Positions 18,705 to 27,233 are shown, counted from the stretch's first letter. The stretch: 64,000 nt of DNA from DASQPR01 sp963724705 (GCA_963724705.1 CAVRVS010000004.1:1860001-1924000); one strand, 5' to 3'. A program made the numbers and translations. The notes: generated from the letters alone by a model not told the origin.

Positions 18705-20114
18705 TCAACCGTGATATTGGGCCACGATGCTGGTGAACTGCCAACTCGCTTGTGACACCCCGCTGCAATCGTCGTCACCGAGGGTGTTTCCGCCGGTGCA
18801 TGGCCGATCCCGGTCGGCCGACCAGAACGTGAAGCGAGCCAGATGATGCAGCTGCGCGTAGGCGAGCATGGTCTGGAAGTCGGCCGGAGTCACGGTTTCG
18901 TTGGAGTCCGTGATGCCGTTCATGGACGAGATTCCGGCGTGCCGATATGCCTGGTCGTCGGAGTAGCCGTACGCGTTCTTCAGGACGTTCTTCAGTCCCT
19001 CGGTCGCCTGCACGGTCAGGTTGCCCATGTTCTGGCCAGCGGCACCGAAGTCGAACGGCATGATCGTCCAACCGTCCACGGTCAGTCCGGAGGCGGCGGC
19101 GCGGTTGATCATGCTCGAATCGGGACCGGTTCGGTCGCTCGGGAACGTGACGTAGACGGTGATGCCCGGGTTGGTGGCCTTCACCGTCTTGAGCGCGTCG
19201 ATCGTGCGCTGCTGCAGCGTGCTGTTGTTGTAGACGGTGCCTTCGATGTCGATGTCGATCGCCTTCAGGCCGTACGCGTTGATGACCTGTTGGTACGCGC
19301 CGGCCAAAGCACTGGCGCTGCCGCAGGACTGTTCGAGCCAGGGGCCGCTTGCGCCACCGAACGACGCGACGACGTTGCCGCCCGCGCCACGGATGTTGTT
19401 GATGGTGGTCTGGTCCACGCCGCCGGTCAGCGGTCGGAAGCCGTCCCACTCGGGCGTGCAGGTCGTGCTCGACGTCGACAGGACGAACGCCATCGTGAAC
19501 CACTTGATGCCGGTGGCCGACATGATCGTCCGCGGGTCGGGCAGGTTGCCCCAGCCCAGGTAGGCGTACGGGTTCGCACCCATGACCGCGGTTCCTCCGC
19601 CGCCCGTGCCACCGCCGGGCAGGTTCCATTGTTGGTTGGGGCCGCCGGTGCAGGTCCAGATTTGGAGGGGTGTGCCGTCGGCGGAGGAGGGTCCGGTGGC
19701 GTCGAGGCATTTGCCGCTGTTGGGGTTGATGAGTTGGGTGCCGGATGGTTGCCATGTTTGGGCGGCGGTGCCGTTGCAGTCGTAGAGCTGGATTTTGGTG
19801 CCGTTGGTGGTGCCGGCGGCGGTGACGTCCATGCATTTGCCGAGGGCGCGGATGGTGCCGTCGGTGCCGACGGTCCAGGTTTGGGCGTTGGTGCCGTTGC
19901 AGGTGTAGAGCTGGATCTGGGTGCCGTTGGCGGGGTTGGCGGCGTTGACGTCGACGCATTTGCCGCCGTACCCGGTAATCGCCCCGGTGGCGGCGGACGC
20001 CGGCGTCACATCGACGCCAACCCAGACGGCAACGACGGCAAACGCCGCCAACGCGCTGGTTGTCACGCGCCGCCAGCGGCGGCTCGATCGCCGGAACTCA
20101 TGCTGGCCTGCCAT
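18705..20114 (-). CDS. Secreted GH18 glycosidase (chitinase-like) with N-terminal ricin-type lectin domain
   Basis: This 469-residue exported enzyme has a signal peptide ending in TPASA-A (about residue 41), a ricin B lectin module with three QxW-type repeats (QTWTVG, QTWQPS, QQWNLP; residues 45-165), a Gly-rich linker and a GH18 barrel. The catalytic signature DIDIEG holds the acid/base Glu, and SFGGASG and MPFDF match flanking barrel strands. GH18 enzymes cleave chitin or similar N-acetylglucosamine polymers by substrate-assisted catalysis. The lectin module is 371/372 identical at DNA level to that of the nearby GH30 gene, in opposite orientation. Confidence 0.92.
   Translation of the reverse strand: MAGQHEFRRSSRRWRRVTTSALAAFAVVAVWVGVDVTPASAATGAITGYGGKCVDVNAANPANGTQIQLYTCNGTNAQTWTVGTDGTIRALGKCMDVTAAGTTNGTKIQLYDCNGTAAQTWQPSGTQLINPNSGKCLDATGPSSADGTPLQIWTCTGGPNQQWNLPGGGTGGGGTAVMGANPYAYLGWGNLPDPRTIMSATGIKWFTMAFVLSTSSTTCTPEWDGFRPLTGGVDQTTINNIRGAGGNVVASFGGASGPWLEQSCGSASALAGAYQQVINAYGLKAIDIDIEGTVYNNSTLQQRTIDALKTVKATNPGITVYVTFPSDRTGPDSSMINRAAASGLTVDGWTIMPFDFGAAGQNMGNLTVQATEGLKNVLKNAYGYSDDQAYRHAGISSMNGITDSNETVTPADFQTMLAYAQLHHLARFTFWSADRDRPCTGGNTLGDDDCSGVSQASWQFTSIVAQYHG
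19618..19989 (-). repeat. 372-bp inverted repeat, copy 1 (lectin module of the GH18 gene)
   Basis: Reverse-complement identity with 22270-22641 is 371 of 372 bases; the only difference is at 19859 versus 22400 (Gly versus Ser codon). The match begins and ends abruptly within coding sequence. Inside, Lys AAA, Gln CAA and Pro CCA codons are common, unlike the flanking enzyme domains. Confidence 0.95.
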
Positions 20115-20235
20115 TCGCTTCCTCCTTGGGGAACCGCCGTGCCCGGCCGGTCGCTTTCGGCGTGCTGCACGGCGCGAGAGAGGTACGAGGGGATGTGAGC
20201 GTTGGAGTTTTGAGCGTTGTCATCGCGGCCGCACG

Positions 20236-20248
20236 GTCCACCGTGGAC
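20236..20248. promoter_or_regulatory. Palindromic operator GTCCACCGTGGAC, copy 1
   Basis: Perfect 6-1-6 palindrome located 122 bases upstream of the GH18 start. The same 13 bases recur upstream of the divergent GH30 gene, which points to one regulator for both enzymes. It does not match the DasR operator known for chitin genes. Confidence 0.6.
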
Positions 20249-20631
20249 TCCGCGTGGCGAACCGCAGCGTCGGAGTTCATCACCGGACGAGACGCCCACG
20301 TCGTCGACCCGCCATGCGCTGACCCGAGCGCGACATGGCCAACGTGGCCGTCCGGTGATTGACTGTTAACTTTCCGAATAGACGGGAGGCTATGCCTTGC
20401 TTATCCCGGAAGTCAAACTAAGAGGCAAATAAAGGCTCTGATCTGGCACTTCCGTGCCTCGCGAGGACAGCCGCACCCGAACGATGAGCGGCCGACCTAT
20501 TGACAGTCACCACTGTCCGGTGAATCCTGCCACTTACCCGCGACATGTGCCGCCCGAGCCGGCACGGTGAGCGGACGTCGCGTCGATCTCGGCCGGACGT
20601 GCGACGACACAGTTCACAGATCTCTGCGCGC

Positions 20632-20644
20632 GTCCACCGTGGAC
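20632..20644. promoter_or_regulatory. Palindromic operator GTCCACCGTGGAC, copy 2
   Basis: Second copy, 67 bases upstream of the GH30 start; here the symmetry extends one base further on each side (20631-20645). A C-G-rich centre is typical of LacI-family operators, but no such regulator gene is present in the window. Confidence 0.6.
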
Positions 20645-20710
20645 GTGCGTGCGATCGGCCGTACGCCGTCGACCGTCGGCCGGTCCTTTCGACGTACGGA
20701 AGGATCGAGC

Positions 20711-22648
20711 ATGGTCCCCATCCCCCACCCCGCGATGCCCGTCCGGGGCGGCCGCCACATCCGATTGACACGACCGCGCAACCGTTCGATCGCCGTGTTC
20801 GCGATCGCCGTTATCGCCGCCGCAATCGGCTTCGCGGTCGCCGCCACCCCGGCCAGCGCCGCGAACGAATCGGTCAACATCTGGCTCACCACCACGAACG
20901 ACGCGGGCGGCCGCAACGTGGTGCGCGGCCTGCAGCAGCAGGCGCCCATCGCGTTCGCCAGCACGAGTGCCGCGGCCAACCAGACGATCACCGTCAACGA
21001 GAACACCCGCTACCAGCAGTTCGTCGGCGCAGGTGCGTCGTTCACGGACACCGCCGCCTGGCTCATGAACTCCAGCGGCGCATTGTCCGCCGCCACTCGC
21101 AACTCGGTCATGACGGCGCTGTTCGACCCGACGAACGGGATCGGGCTCGACTTTCTCCGCAACCCGATGGGCGCTTCGGACCTGGCCCGCTTCAATTACT
21201 CGTACGACGACCTGCCGGCCGGCCAGACCGATCCGGGTCTCGCGCAGTTCTCGATCAGCCACGATCAGGCCGATATCCTGCCGCTGACCAAGCAGGCGGA
21301 GCAGCTGAACCCGAATCTGAAATTGATGATGGTGCCCTGGAGTGCGCCGGCGTGGATGAAGGACAACGACAACTTCATCGACCAGGGCTGGTTGGAGTCG
21401 CAGTACTACGCCGCGTACGCCCAGTACTTCGTCAAGACGATCCAGGCGTACCAGGCTCAGGGCGTCCACGTGGACTACGTCTCGGCGCAGAACGAGCCGA
21501 CCTGCTGCGGCGCCGGCACGACGTACGGGTCGATGAACTGGAACGGCTCCGGGCTCGACTTCTTCTCGAAGACGAATCTCCTTCCGGCACTTCACGCGGC
21601 CGGCCTGTCCACGAAGTTGCTCCTGCTCGACTACAACTGGAGCAACTACAACGATCTCGGCTCGGTGCCGATCGCGGACACCGGAATCACCTCGGACCCG
21701 AACTTCGGCGGCATCGCCTGGCACGGCTACGGCGGCGACCCCTCGATGCAGACCACGATCCACAACCAGTTCCCGTCGGTCGACGCGTTCGACACGGAAC
21801 ACTCCGGCGGCACGTGGATCGCCAATCAGCAGAACGAGGACATGAACAACATCATCAGCTACACCCGCAATTGGGGCCGTACGGTCACCAAGTGGAGTCT
21901 CGCGGTCGATCAGAACATGGGGCCGCACTCCGGCGGCTGCGGCACCTGCACCGGGCTGATCACCGTACACAACGGCGACAGCCGATCGGGGCAGGTCGAC
22001 TACACCGTCGAGTACTACGACATGGGCCAGCTCACGAAGTTCGTCAAGCCGGGCGCGTTCCGGATCGATTCGACGGCCAACGCGACGATCCCCAACGTCG
22101 CGTGGCGTAACCCGGACGGGTCGAAGGCACTCGTCGCCTACAACGGCAGTGGCACCACGCAGTCGGTCAAGGTGGTCTGGGGCAACGAGTCGTTCACCTA
22201 CAACCTTCCGGCCGCGACATCGGCCACGTTCACCTGGAGCGGCACCCAGGGCAGCGGCACCGGCGGCCACACCGGGGCGATTACCGGGTACGGCGGCAAA
22301 TGCGTCGACGTCAACGCCGCCAACCCCGCCAACGGCACCCAGATCCAGCTCTACACCTGCAACGGCACCAACGCCCAAACCTGGACCGTCGGCACCGACA
22401 GCACCATCCGCGCCCTCGGCAAATGCATGGACGTCACCGCCGCCGGCACCACCAACGGCACCAAAATCCAGCTCTACGACTGCAACGGCACCGCCGCCCA
22501 AACATGGCAACCATCCGGCACCCAACTCATCAACCCCAACAGCGGCAAATGCCTCGACGCCACCGGACCCTCCTCCGCCGACGGCACACCCCTCCAAATC
22601 TGGACCTGCACCGGCGGCCCCAACCAACAATGGAACCTGCCGGCATGA
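20711..22648 (+). CDS. Secreted GH30 glycosidase with C-terminal ricin-type lectin domain
   Basis: A 645-residue exported enzyme. The ATG at 20711 follows GGAAGGA and gives a leader ending in TPASA-A (about residue 48). The GH30 domain contains FVGAGASFTDTAAW, the acid/base Glu in DYVSAQNEPTCC and the nucleophile Glu in DAFDTEHSGGTW, then the beta-rich side domain ending near residue 515. A Gly/Ser linker and a ricin B lectin module close the protein. Activity within GH30 (beta-glucosidase, beta-1,6-glucanase or similar) cannot be fixed by eye. A 16-base-pair hairpin terminates the transcript. Confidence 0.93.
   Translation: MVPIPHPAMPVRGGRHIRLTRPRNRSIAVFAIAVIAAAIGFAVAATPASAANESVNIWLTTTNDAGGRNVVRGLQQQAPIAFASTSAAANQTITVNENTRYQQFVGAGASFTDTAAWLMNSSGALSAATRNSVMTALFDPTNGIGLDFLRNPMGASDLARFNYSYDDLPAGQTDPGLAQFSISHDQADILPLTKQAEQLNPNLKLMMVPWSAPAWMKDNDNFIDQGWLESQYYAAYAQYFVKTIQAYQAQGVHVDYVSAQNEPTCCGAGTTYGSMNWNGSGLDFFSKTNLLPALHAAGLSTKLLLLDYNWSNYNDLGSVPIADTGITSDPNFGGIAWHGYGGDPSMQTTIHNQFPSVDAFDTEHSGGTWIANQQNEDMNNIISYTRNWGRTVTKWSLAVDQNMGPHSGGCGTCTGLITVHNGDSRSGQVDYTVEYYDMGQLTKFVKPGAFRIDSTANATIPNVAWRNPDGSKALVAYNGSGTTQSVKVVWGNESFTYNLPAATSATFTWSGTQGSGTGGHTGAITGYGGKCVDVNAANPANGTQIQLYTCNGTNAQTWTVGTDSTIRALGKCMDVTAAGTTNGTKIQLYDCNGTAAQTWQPSGTQLINPNSGKCLDATGPSSADGTPLQIWTCTGGPNQQWNLPA
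22270..22641 (+). repeat. 372-bp inverted repeat, copy 2 (lectin module of the GH30 gene)
   Basis: Counterpart of 19618-19989. The module encodes about 124 residues starting at GAITGYGGKCVDV and ending QQWNLP, exactly a ricin-type carbohydrate-binding domain. Identity stops at the domain edges, as expected for domain transfer or gene conversion. Confidence 0.95.
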
Positions 22649-22673
22649 CCATCACGCGGCGATGACCGGGTGA

Positions 22674-22719
22674 ACCGCGACCGGGGCGGCGGGCTCCTAC
22701 CGACCGCCCCGGTCGCGGT
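22674..22719 (+). terminator. Strong hairpin terminator after the GH30 gene
   Basis: A perfect 16-base-pair stem (arms 22674-22689 and 22704-22719, starting ACCGCGACCGGGG) with a 14-base loop begins 26 bases after the stop codon. Confidence 0.8.
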
Positions 22720-22787
22720 CGAGTCCCGATCGGATACGGTCGATCGCCGACGCTCCGACGGAGAGCGCCGTCGTCGAAGGAGTGCGG

Positions 22788-23150
22788 ATGGCCGACCAGG
22801 CACCGGCATCGCTGTTGCGGAAGATCGACTGCGTCATGATCCGGGTGCCCGATCTCGACACCGGCGCTCGCTTCTACGAGCAGGCGTGCGGTCTACGTCG
22901 AGTGTGGAGCGATGCATCGTCGGTCGGTCTCGCGATGTCCGACACCGACGCCGAGATTGTCGTCCACACGATGGACCTGCCGCCCGGTTGCGGCGTTCAC
23001 TACCTGGTCGACGATGTGCCCGCCGCGGTCGTGGAATTGGTCGGACGCGGTTCGCGGGTCATCGAGAACGCCGTTCGAGATCCCGGTCGGGATGTGCGCT
23101 GTGCTGGCCGATCCGTTCGGCAACGCTCTGTGCGTGCTCGACTCTGAGCA
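22788..23150 (+). pseudogene. Glyoxalase/VOC-family protein, frameshifted
   Basis: The ATG at 22788 follows GAAGGAG. The first 90 residues are a typical VOC half (DCVMIRVPDLDTGARFYEQA, LGLAMSDTD-like GLAMSDTDAEIVVHTMDLPP). Near 23068 one base is gained (gcc-g-ttc), after which the C-terminal half continues in another frame as PFEIPVGMCAVLADPFGN and LCVLD, the usual end of the domain. Intact length would be about 120 residues. VOC proteins are metal-dependent lyases, dioxygenases or resistance proteins; no function is assigned. The lesion resembles the other +1 breaks of the window. Confidence 0.7.
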
Positions 23151-23212
23151 ACGGCGCACGCCCCGACAACGCACTCGTCCCTCGCGGATTGAGCGTCCCG
23201 CCGCGGCGCCGG

Positions 23213-23569
23213 TCAGGCCGGACTCAGCGTGGCCTCCCGCTGCGCCGTTCCGTCGGCCGGTCCATCGTCGGTCACGACAAACACGTCGATCATGCCGCTG
23301 ACTTCGAGCAGTCGGCGAACGATCGGGCGCGGCCCGGCGATCGTGAGCGTGCCGGTCTCGAGGTGTTGGGCCAGCCGTACGAGTGCGGCCAGACCGGACG
23401 AGTCGCAGAATTCGAGGTACCGGACATCGAGCACGACATCGCCCGCCGAGCGGTCGATCGCCTGAAGGAAGCGGCCGCTCAACTGCGGCGCGGTCAGCAT
23501 GTCCAGCTCGCCACTGAGGGCGAAGGTCGGCCGGCCGGCGCCGCGTTCGACATCGATGCTGAGCGGCAC
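23213..23569 (-). CDS. STAS-domain anti-sigma factor antagonist (RsbV-like)
   Basis: A 118-residue STAS protein starting at GTG 23569, three bases after GGGGGA. Recognition features are LSGELDMLTAPQL, the Ser-containing loop RYLEFCDSSGLAALVRLA and a C-terminal PRPIVRRLLEVSGMIDVFVV. It is closely similar in length and sequence to the STAS gene at 32.3-32.7 kb, so the two are probably paralogous inputs into the same RsbW-type kinases. It converges on the broken VOC gene. Confidence 0.9.
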   Translation of the reverse strand: MPLSIDVERGAGRPTFALSGELDMLTAPQLSGRFLQAIDRSAGDVVLDVRYLEFCDSSGLAALVRLAQHLETGTLTIAGPRPIVRRLLEVSGMIDVFVVTDDGPADGTAQREATLSPA

Positions 23570-23722
23570 ATCTCCCCCAGGTCCCGCGGTCGAGCGCGGC
23601 GGCGTTAGCACAAGTAACAAGGCGCGACCATGGTGCGACGACTGCGCGATCGTGCCGCGACGACACCGCGAGCGCGATCCGGCCGCGATCAATCCTGCCC
23701 GGGCCGTGGTCGAGTGTCCACT

Positions 23723-25029
23723 TTATGGCCGGGAGTGTCGGCGTCGTCGTTGCGTTGGTCGCCGGATTCGGTCGGCGATCGGCCCGCGTCCGGGCGCGGC
23801 CGACCGGTCTTGTCCGGGCGGACCGGAGAACGACTCGCCCCTGGCCCGCGACTCGCGGTCGCCGCTGAACACGCGATCGCCTGCGCGCTTCCTCGAAACC
23901 GTCGGCCGATCGACGCGGACTGCGCGGCGCACCGGCGTCGCGGCGCCGTCGAACACGCCGTCCGCCGTGGCCGACGGCACCACATGGTGGGTGAGCTTCG
24001 AGCTCCGGCAGATCGGTACGCACCTCGGCGCGCGTGCGAGGCGGCGCTCCACTGTCTCGTACCCATTTCACCAAACCCTCGCGGACCAGGCAGCGAAGGT
24101 CCCAGAGCGTCCCCGCGTCGCGCGCGCTGACCAGCGCTCGGATGCTGACCTCGCCGCCCACCGCGTCGACCACCTGGGCGACGGCGACCCGGCCGTCCCA
24201 CAGCGGCGTCTCCTCGACCAGTTCACGCAGCGCACCGCGCAGGCCGTCGACGTCGATCGACCAGTCCACGTCCAGCAGCACCGCGCCCAGCAACTGCGAC
24301 TCCGTGTGCGTCCAGTTCTCGAACACCTGCGTCGTGAAGTACGACGTCGGCAGGATCAGGCGGCGGTCATCCCAGATGTGCACGACCACGTAGGTCAACG
24401 TGATCTCCTCGACGCGACCCCACTCCTCCTCGACAACGACCACGTCGTCGAGCCGCAGCGAACCGCTGAACGCAATCTGCAGTCCGGCGATGACGTTGCC
24501 GAGCAGCGCATTGGTTGCGAACGCCGCGATCGCGGCAATGACACCGGCCGACGCGATCACGCTCGTGCCGAGCAGGCGTACCTCGCGGAATGTCGTCAGG
24601 GCGACCCCGATGCCGAGGATGGCGACCACGGCGACCGTGACGCGACGCAGCACCATCACCTGCGTCCGGACCGCGCGGACGTGCCGGTTGTCTTCGACAT
24701 CGGTCCGCAGTCGGGGCAGCGCGCTCTCTTCGAGTACGAAGAGCAGCGCGCCTAGCAGCCACGACGAGGCGCCGATCACACACAGCGCAGCGATGTGGCC
24801 GGCGATCGGCCAACCGCCGACAACCGGTTCGTAGACATGGATGCCGATCGGCGGCGGCGATCGACGCGACCAGGAGCCGAAAGGGCGTGCGCGCGTGATG
24901 CGACAGGCGCGCGAGCCATAGCACTCGCCGCCCGAGCCGGCGGATGATCGCGCCCAGGATCACGGCGGCCACGCCGGCGCCGACCACGATGATCGCCACG
25001 TCGAGGATGTGCACGCCTAGTTCCGTCAC
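23723..25029 (-). CDS. MscS-family mechanosensitive channel, two frame breaks
   Basis: Joined frames give about 430 residues. The N-terminal part begins MTELGVHILDVAIIVVGAG with one membrane helix; coding shifts +1 near 24858 (resuming IGIHVYEP-like to IGASSWLLGALLFVLEES). Further helices follow, then the MscS pore and beta domain (SVIASAGVIAAIAAFATNAL, FSGSLRLDDVVVVEEEWG, ILPTSYFTTQVFENWT). A second +1 break near 24002 leads into a basic C-terminal tail that ends at 23723 (RVFSGDRESRARGESF). MscS channels release solutes on hypo-osmotic shock. Both breaks are single gained Gs after a C and may be sequence errors. Confidence 0.82.
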
Positions 25030-25155
25030 CCGCTTCTCTTACCCCGCCGGTGGTCGCCGACGCAACCGTCGTTCGACGCCGCAACGACGATGTCACGTTC
25101 TGCCACCGCGAGCCGACGCTCGGTGTAGCCGAGGCGACATGAACGCCGGCGGAGT

Positions 25156-25180
25156 GTTTCGCTTCCGGCGATCCGGGTAC
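25156..25180 (+). promoter_or_regulatory. SigB/SigF-type promoter of the CsbD gene
   Basis: GTTT at 25156-25159 and GGGTAC at 25175-25180, 15 bases apart, match the general-stress sigma consensus GTTT-N14-16-GGGTA. The start codon is 42 bases downstream. CsbD is a classic SigB target in other bacteria. Confidence 0.7.
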
Positions 25181-25221
25181 GTACCAAACACCGTAAAACC
25201 GTCAGAATCGAGGCCGAACAT

Positions 25222-25416
25222 ATGAGCGACATGGACCGGGCCGAACACAAGGGCGAAGAGCTCAAGGGCCGGACGAAGGAATTCGTCGGCGACAAGACCG
25301 ACAACGAGAGCCTGGCCAACGAAGGCCGTGGCGAGCAGGCCTCGTCGCACGTCAAGCAGGCGGGCGACAAGGTCCGCGACGCTGTTGATCACGTCAAGGA
25401 CGCGGCCAAGAAGTAA
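25222..25416 (+). CDS. CsbD-family stress protein
   Basis: A 64-residue, highly charged, Lys/Asp/Glu-rich protein with the CsbD pattern DRAEHKGEELKGRTKEFVGD and a related second half (GEQASSHVKQAGDKVRDAVD), predicted to be alpha-helical or disordered. Molecular function is unknown; homologues accumulate under general stress. A SigB-type promoter lies directly upstream and a hairpin terminator downstream, so it forms its own transcription unit. Confidence 0.92.
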   Translation: MSDMDRAEHKGEELKGRTKEFVGDKTDNESLANEGRGEQASSHVKQAGDKVRDAVDHVKDAAKK

Positions 25417-25430
25417 CTGAACAACAACCC

Positions 25431-25479
25431 ACGATGCCGGGCCGCTGGATCGCCACTCATCCGTGCGACCCGGCATCGT
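25431..25479 (+). terminator. Hairpin terminator after the CsbD gene
   Basis: ACGATGCCGGG (25431-25441) pairs perfectly with CCCGGCATCGT (25469-25479) around a 27-base loop, 14 bases after the stop codon. Confidence 0.65.
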
Positions 25480-25557
25480 CGCGGTCACCGGTGCCGTGCC
25501 GGCCTCGTGCCGCATGTCACCGGTGCCCCGCGACTCGGGTCCCGACGGTGCCGTCCG

Positions 25558-25582
25558 GTTTGGCCGGCACCGGCTCGGGTAC
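25558..25582 (+). promoter_or_regulatory. SigB/SigF-type promoter of the ferritin-like gene
   Basis: GTTT at 25558-25561 and GGGTAC at 25577-25582, with a 15-base spacer identical in length to that of the CsbD promoter 400 bases upstream. The GTG start is 75 bases downstream. Confidence 0.65.
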
Positions 25583-25656
25583 GAAGGTCCACTGACCCGT
25601 ACGAGGTCGTGGCGCACCGAGGCGTCCGGCCAAAACGGTACGGAGGGAGCACAGCG

Positions 25657-26073
25657 GTGGAAACCAAAGAACTGATCGATCTTCTCAACGATGATCTCGG
25701 CACCGAATATCGCTCGATCGTGCAGTACGTCCAGCACATCGCGACCATCAAGGGCGCTCAGTACCAGGCGCTGATCGGCGAGCTGCGCAAACACGTCGTG
25801 CAGGAACTCGACCATGCGATGGCACTGGCCGACCAGATCGACTTCCTCGGCGGGACGCCGACCGTCGCCGTACCGACGATTCCGAACGAGCCGGACGAGG
25901 ACGCCGCGCTCCGTCTCGACCTCGACCTCGAAGAGGGCCAGCTCAAGCGCTACCGCGAGCGGATCGAGCAGGCAAACGTAATGAACCTGCCGGATGTGGC
26001 CGAGGCGCTGCGGCCCCTGCTGTCCCAGACGCAGGATCATGTCATGGACCTGCGTACGGCATTGGGCAAGTAG
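25657..26073 (+). CDS. Ferritin-like/bacterioferritin-type protein
   Basis: A 138-residue four-helix-bundle protein starting at GTG 25657, ten bases after GGAGGG. Metal-ligand positions are visible as Glu in LLNDDLGTEYRSIVQYVQH, the ExxH pair in VVQELDHAMALADQIDFLGG and later Glu residues in LEEGQLKRYRERIEQA. Length and helix order fit the ferritin-like (Dps/bacterioferritin-related) family, which stores iron or limits Fenton chemistry. The SigB-type promoter and stress-gene neighbours support a stress-protective role. Haem binding cannot be judged. Confidence 0.85.
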   Translation: METKELIDLLNDDLGTEYRSIVQYVQHIATIKGAQYQALIGELRKHVVQELDHAMALADQIDFLGGTPTVAVPTIPNEPDEDAALRLDLDLEEGQLKRYRERIEQANVMNLPDVAEALRPLLSQTQDHVMDLRTALGK

Positions 26074-26085
26074 CGGGCGATCCGG

Positions 26086-26660
26086 GTGCGCGACCAGGAC
26101 CGCCGCGACGACGACCGACCGGAACGATCGCGACGAGACCGATCGGGACAACCGGGTCGACCGCGACGAGACGCCGCACGAGCGCTGGGACCGCAACTTC
26201 GGGCGAGATCCTGCAGGAGGTCCGGGTCGCTCAGACCGGCGTGCAGATCCTCTTCGCGTTCCTGCTGACCCTGCCGTTCTCCGCGCGGTTCGACGAGACG
26301 CTGCCGCGCGACCACGCGGTCTACGTCGTCACGCTGCTGGCGAGCGCGGCGGCGAGCGCGTTGTTCCTGGCGCCGGTGAGCTACCACCGGGTGGTGTTCC
26401 GGCAGAATCGCAAGGACGCGCTGGTCATCACGGCGTCGCGACTGGCCCAGGCCGGCCTTGCGTGTCTGCTCGTGGCCATCGTCGGCGCCGTGTTCGTCGT
26501 CATGGACGTGGTGATCGGTCTCGGGGCCGCCATCGCCGCCGGCGCGGCCGTCGCTGTGATGTGCTGTGCTCTGTGGTACGTGCTGCCGATGCGCGCACTG
26601 GCAGATCATCGACCACCGAGGGCAGCGACCCGCGCTGACGACACATCCGGATCGGGGTGA
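26086..26660 (+). CDS. DUF6328-family membrane protein, frameshifted
   Basis: The coding trace starts near GTG 26086 with a strongly charged Asp/Arg tail, passes through ETPHERWDRNFG, and after a gained G near 26203 continues as EILQEVRVAQTGVQILFAFL. Four membrane helices follow (FAFLLTLPF, YVVTLLASAAASALFLA, LAQAGLACLLVAIVGAVFVV, AAIAAGAAVAVMCCALWYV). This is the layout of the small actinobacterial DUF6328 membrane proteins, function unknown. A second break probably lies in the charged N-terminus near 26118. The next gene begins four bases after the stop. Confidence 0.7.
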
Positions 26661-26664
26661 CGAG

Positions 26665-26931
26665 ATGCCGATCGGCCCGCAGCCGCGCGGCGCACGCGGC
26701 ACGATCGAGCGGCCCTACAGCGCCCTTCGACTCCGGCTTGGGCTGGCGATCGGCGGCCTCGTGATCTGCACCGGCGGGGGCATCCTGCTCTGGCACCTCG
26801 GGTTCGCCCCGCTCGGCATCGCACTCTTCGTGATCGGGGCCATGGCGCTGGTCGACATGGTGGTCATCAGCGTGCGGTTGAGTCGCGGTGGCTCACATCC
26901 GCCGACACCACCGCCGCCCCGTCTGCGCTGA
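26665..26931 (+). CDS. Small two-helix membrane protein (DUF6343-like)
   Basis: An 88-residue protein: polar N-terminus with RPYSALRLRLGLAIGGL, two hydrophobic helices (LAIGGLVICTGGGILLWHL and LGIALFVIGAMALVDMVVI) and a Pro-rich tail. The SALRLRL motif before the first helix resembles DUF6343; the assignment is by pattern only. Its ATG is four bases after the DUF6328 stop, so the two are likely cotranscribed. Its stop codon lies inside a 12-base-pair hairpin. Confidence 0.65.
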   Translation: MPIGPQPRGARGTIERPYSALRLRLGLAIGGLVICTGGGILLWHLGFAPLGIALFVIGAMALVDMVVISVRLSRGGSHPPTPPPPRLR

Positions 26932-26953
26932 CGCGCGGCTGGCGCGTCAGCGC
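26925..26953. terminator. Bidirectional hairpin containing both convergent stop codons
   Basis: GCGCTGACGCGC and GCGCGTCAGCGC form a perfect 12-base-pair stem with a five-base loop. The left arm contains the TGA of the plus-strand gene and the right arm the TGA of the minus-strand DUF6582 gene. Confidence 0.75.
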
Positions 26954-27223
26954 GATGGCTTGCCCAGCTCGTGCCAGGACGTCTCGGTCAGGTCCACACC
27001 GTAGTGCTTGGCCGCCGCCCTGGATGTTGGCGAACGCGTCGTCTCGTTCCGCGTCGGTCACGTCCTGGACCTGATCGAAACGGGCGATCGCGTTGCGGAC
27101 GTGTTTGGCGTCCGTCAACGGTTCCTTGCGGGCTTTGGCGAAGGCGTACGCGCTGTCGGGCAGCTTGTTCTTCGCCGCCGCGTCGAGTTCGCCGTGCTCA
27201 TCCACCGGCTTCCAGGTAGTCAT
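26947..27223 (-). CDS. DUF6582-family protein, one frame break
   Basis: About 91 residues: MTTWKPVDEHGELDAAAKNK, then DSAYAFAKARKEPLTDAKHV and RNAIARFDQVQDVTDAERDD. Near 27013 one G is gained after CAG; the original frame resumes as AAAKHYGVDLTETSW and ends ELGKPSR. The family is a small helical protein of unknown function common in actinobacteria. On its strand GTTT-N15-GGGGAA (27258-27234) lies just before the start, a SigB-like promoter that would give an almost leaderless transcript. Confidence 0.75.
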
Positions 27224-27233
27224 AAGGACGCGG

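Larger units (their letters stand above)
20115..20710. other. Divergent regulatory region between the GH18 and GH30 genes
   Basis: No gene is seen in these 596 bases. The region is AT-richer in its middle (20355-20450). It holds TTGACTGTTAACTTTCC at 20359-20375 and a partly complementary CCGGAAGTCAA at 20407-20417. Two copies of a 13-base palindrome lie near the two ends, listed separately. Confidence 0.6.

Noticed and set aside
18843..20198. 451-codon plus-strand open frame opposite the GH18 gene
   Set aside because: Antisense shadow; Gly/Val/Asp-rich translation without homology, whereas the minus strand is a full secreted GH18.
21473..21484. GTCCACGTGGAC as a third copy of the glycosidase operator
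   Set aside because: It lacks the central base, lies inside the GH30 coding region and is explained by the codons for Val-His-Val-Asp.
20534..22630. 698-codon minus-strand open frame opposite the GH30 gene
   Set aside because: It is the antisense shadow of a GC-rich gene; its product has no recognisable domain while the plus strand encodes a complete GH30 with catalytic residues.
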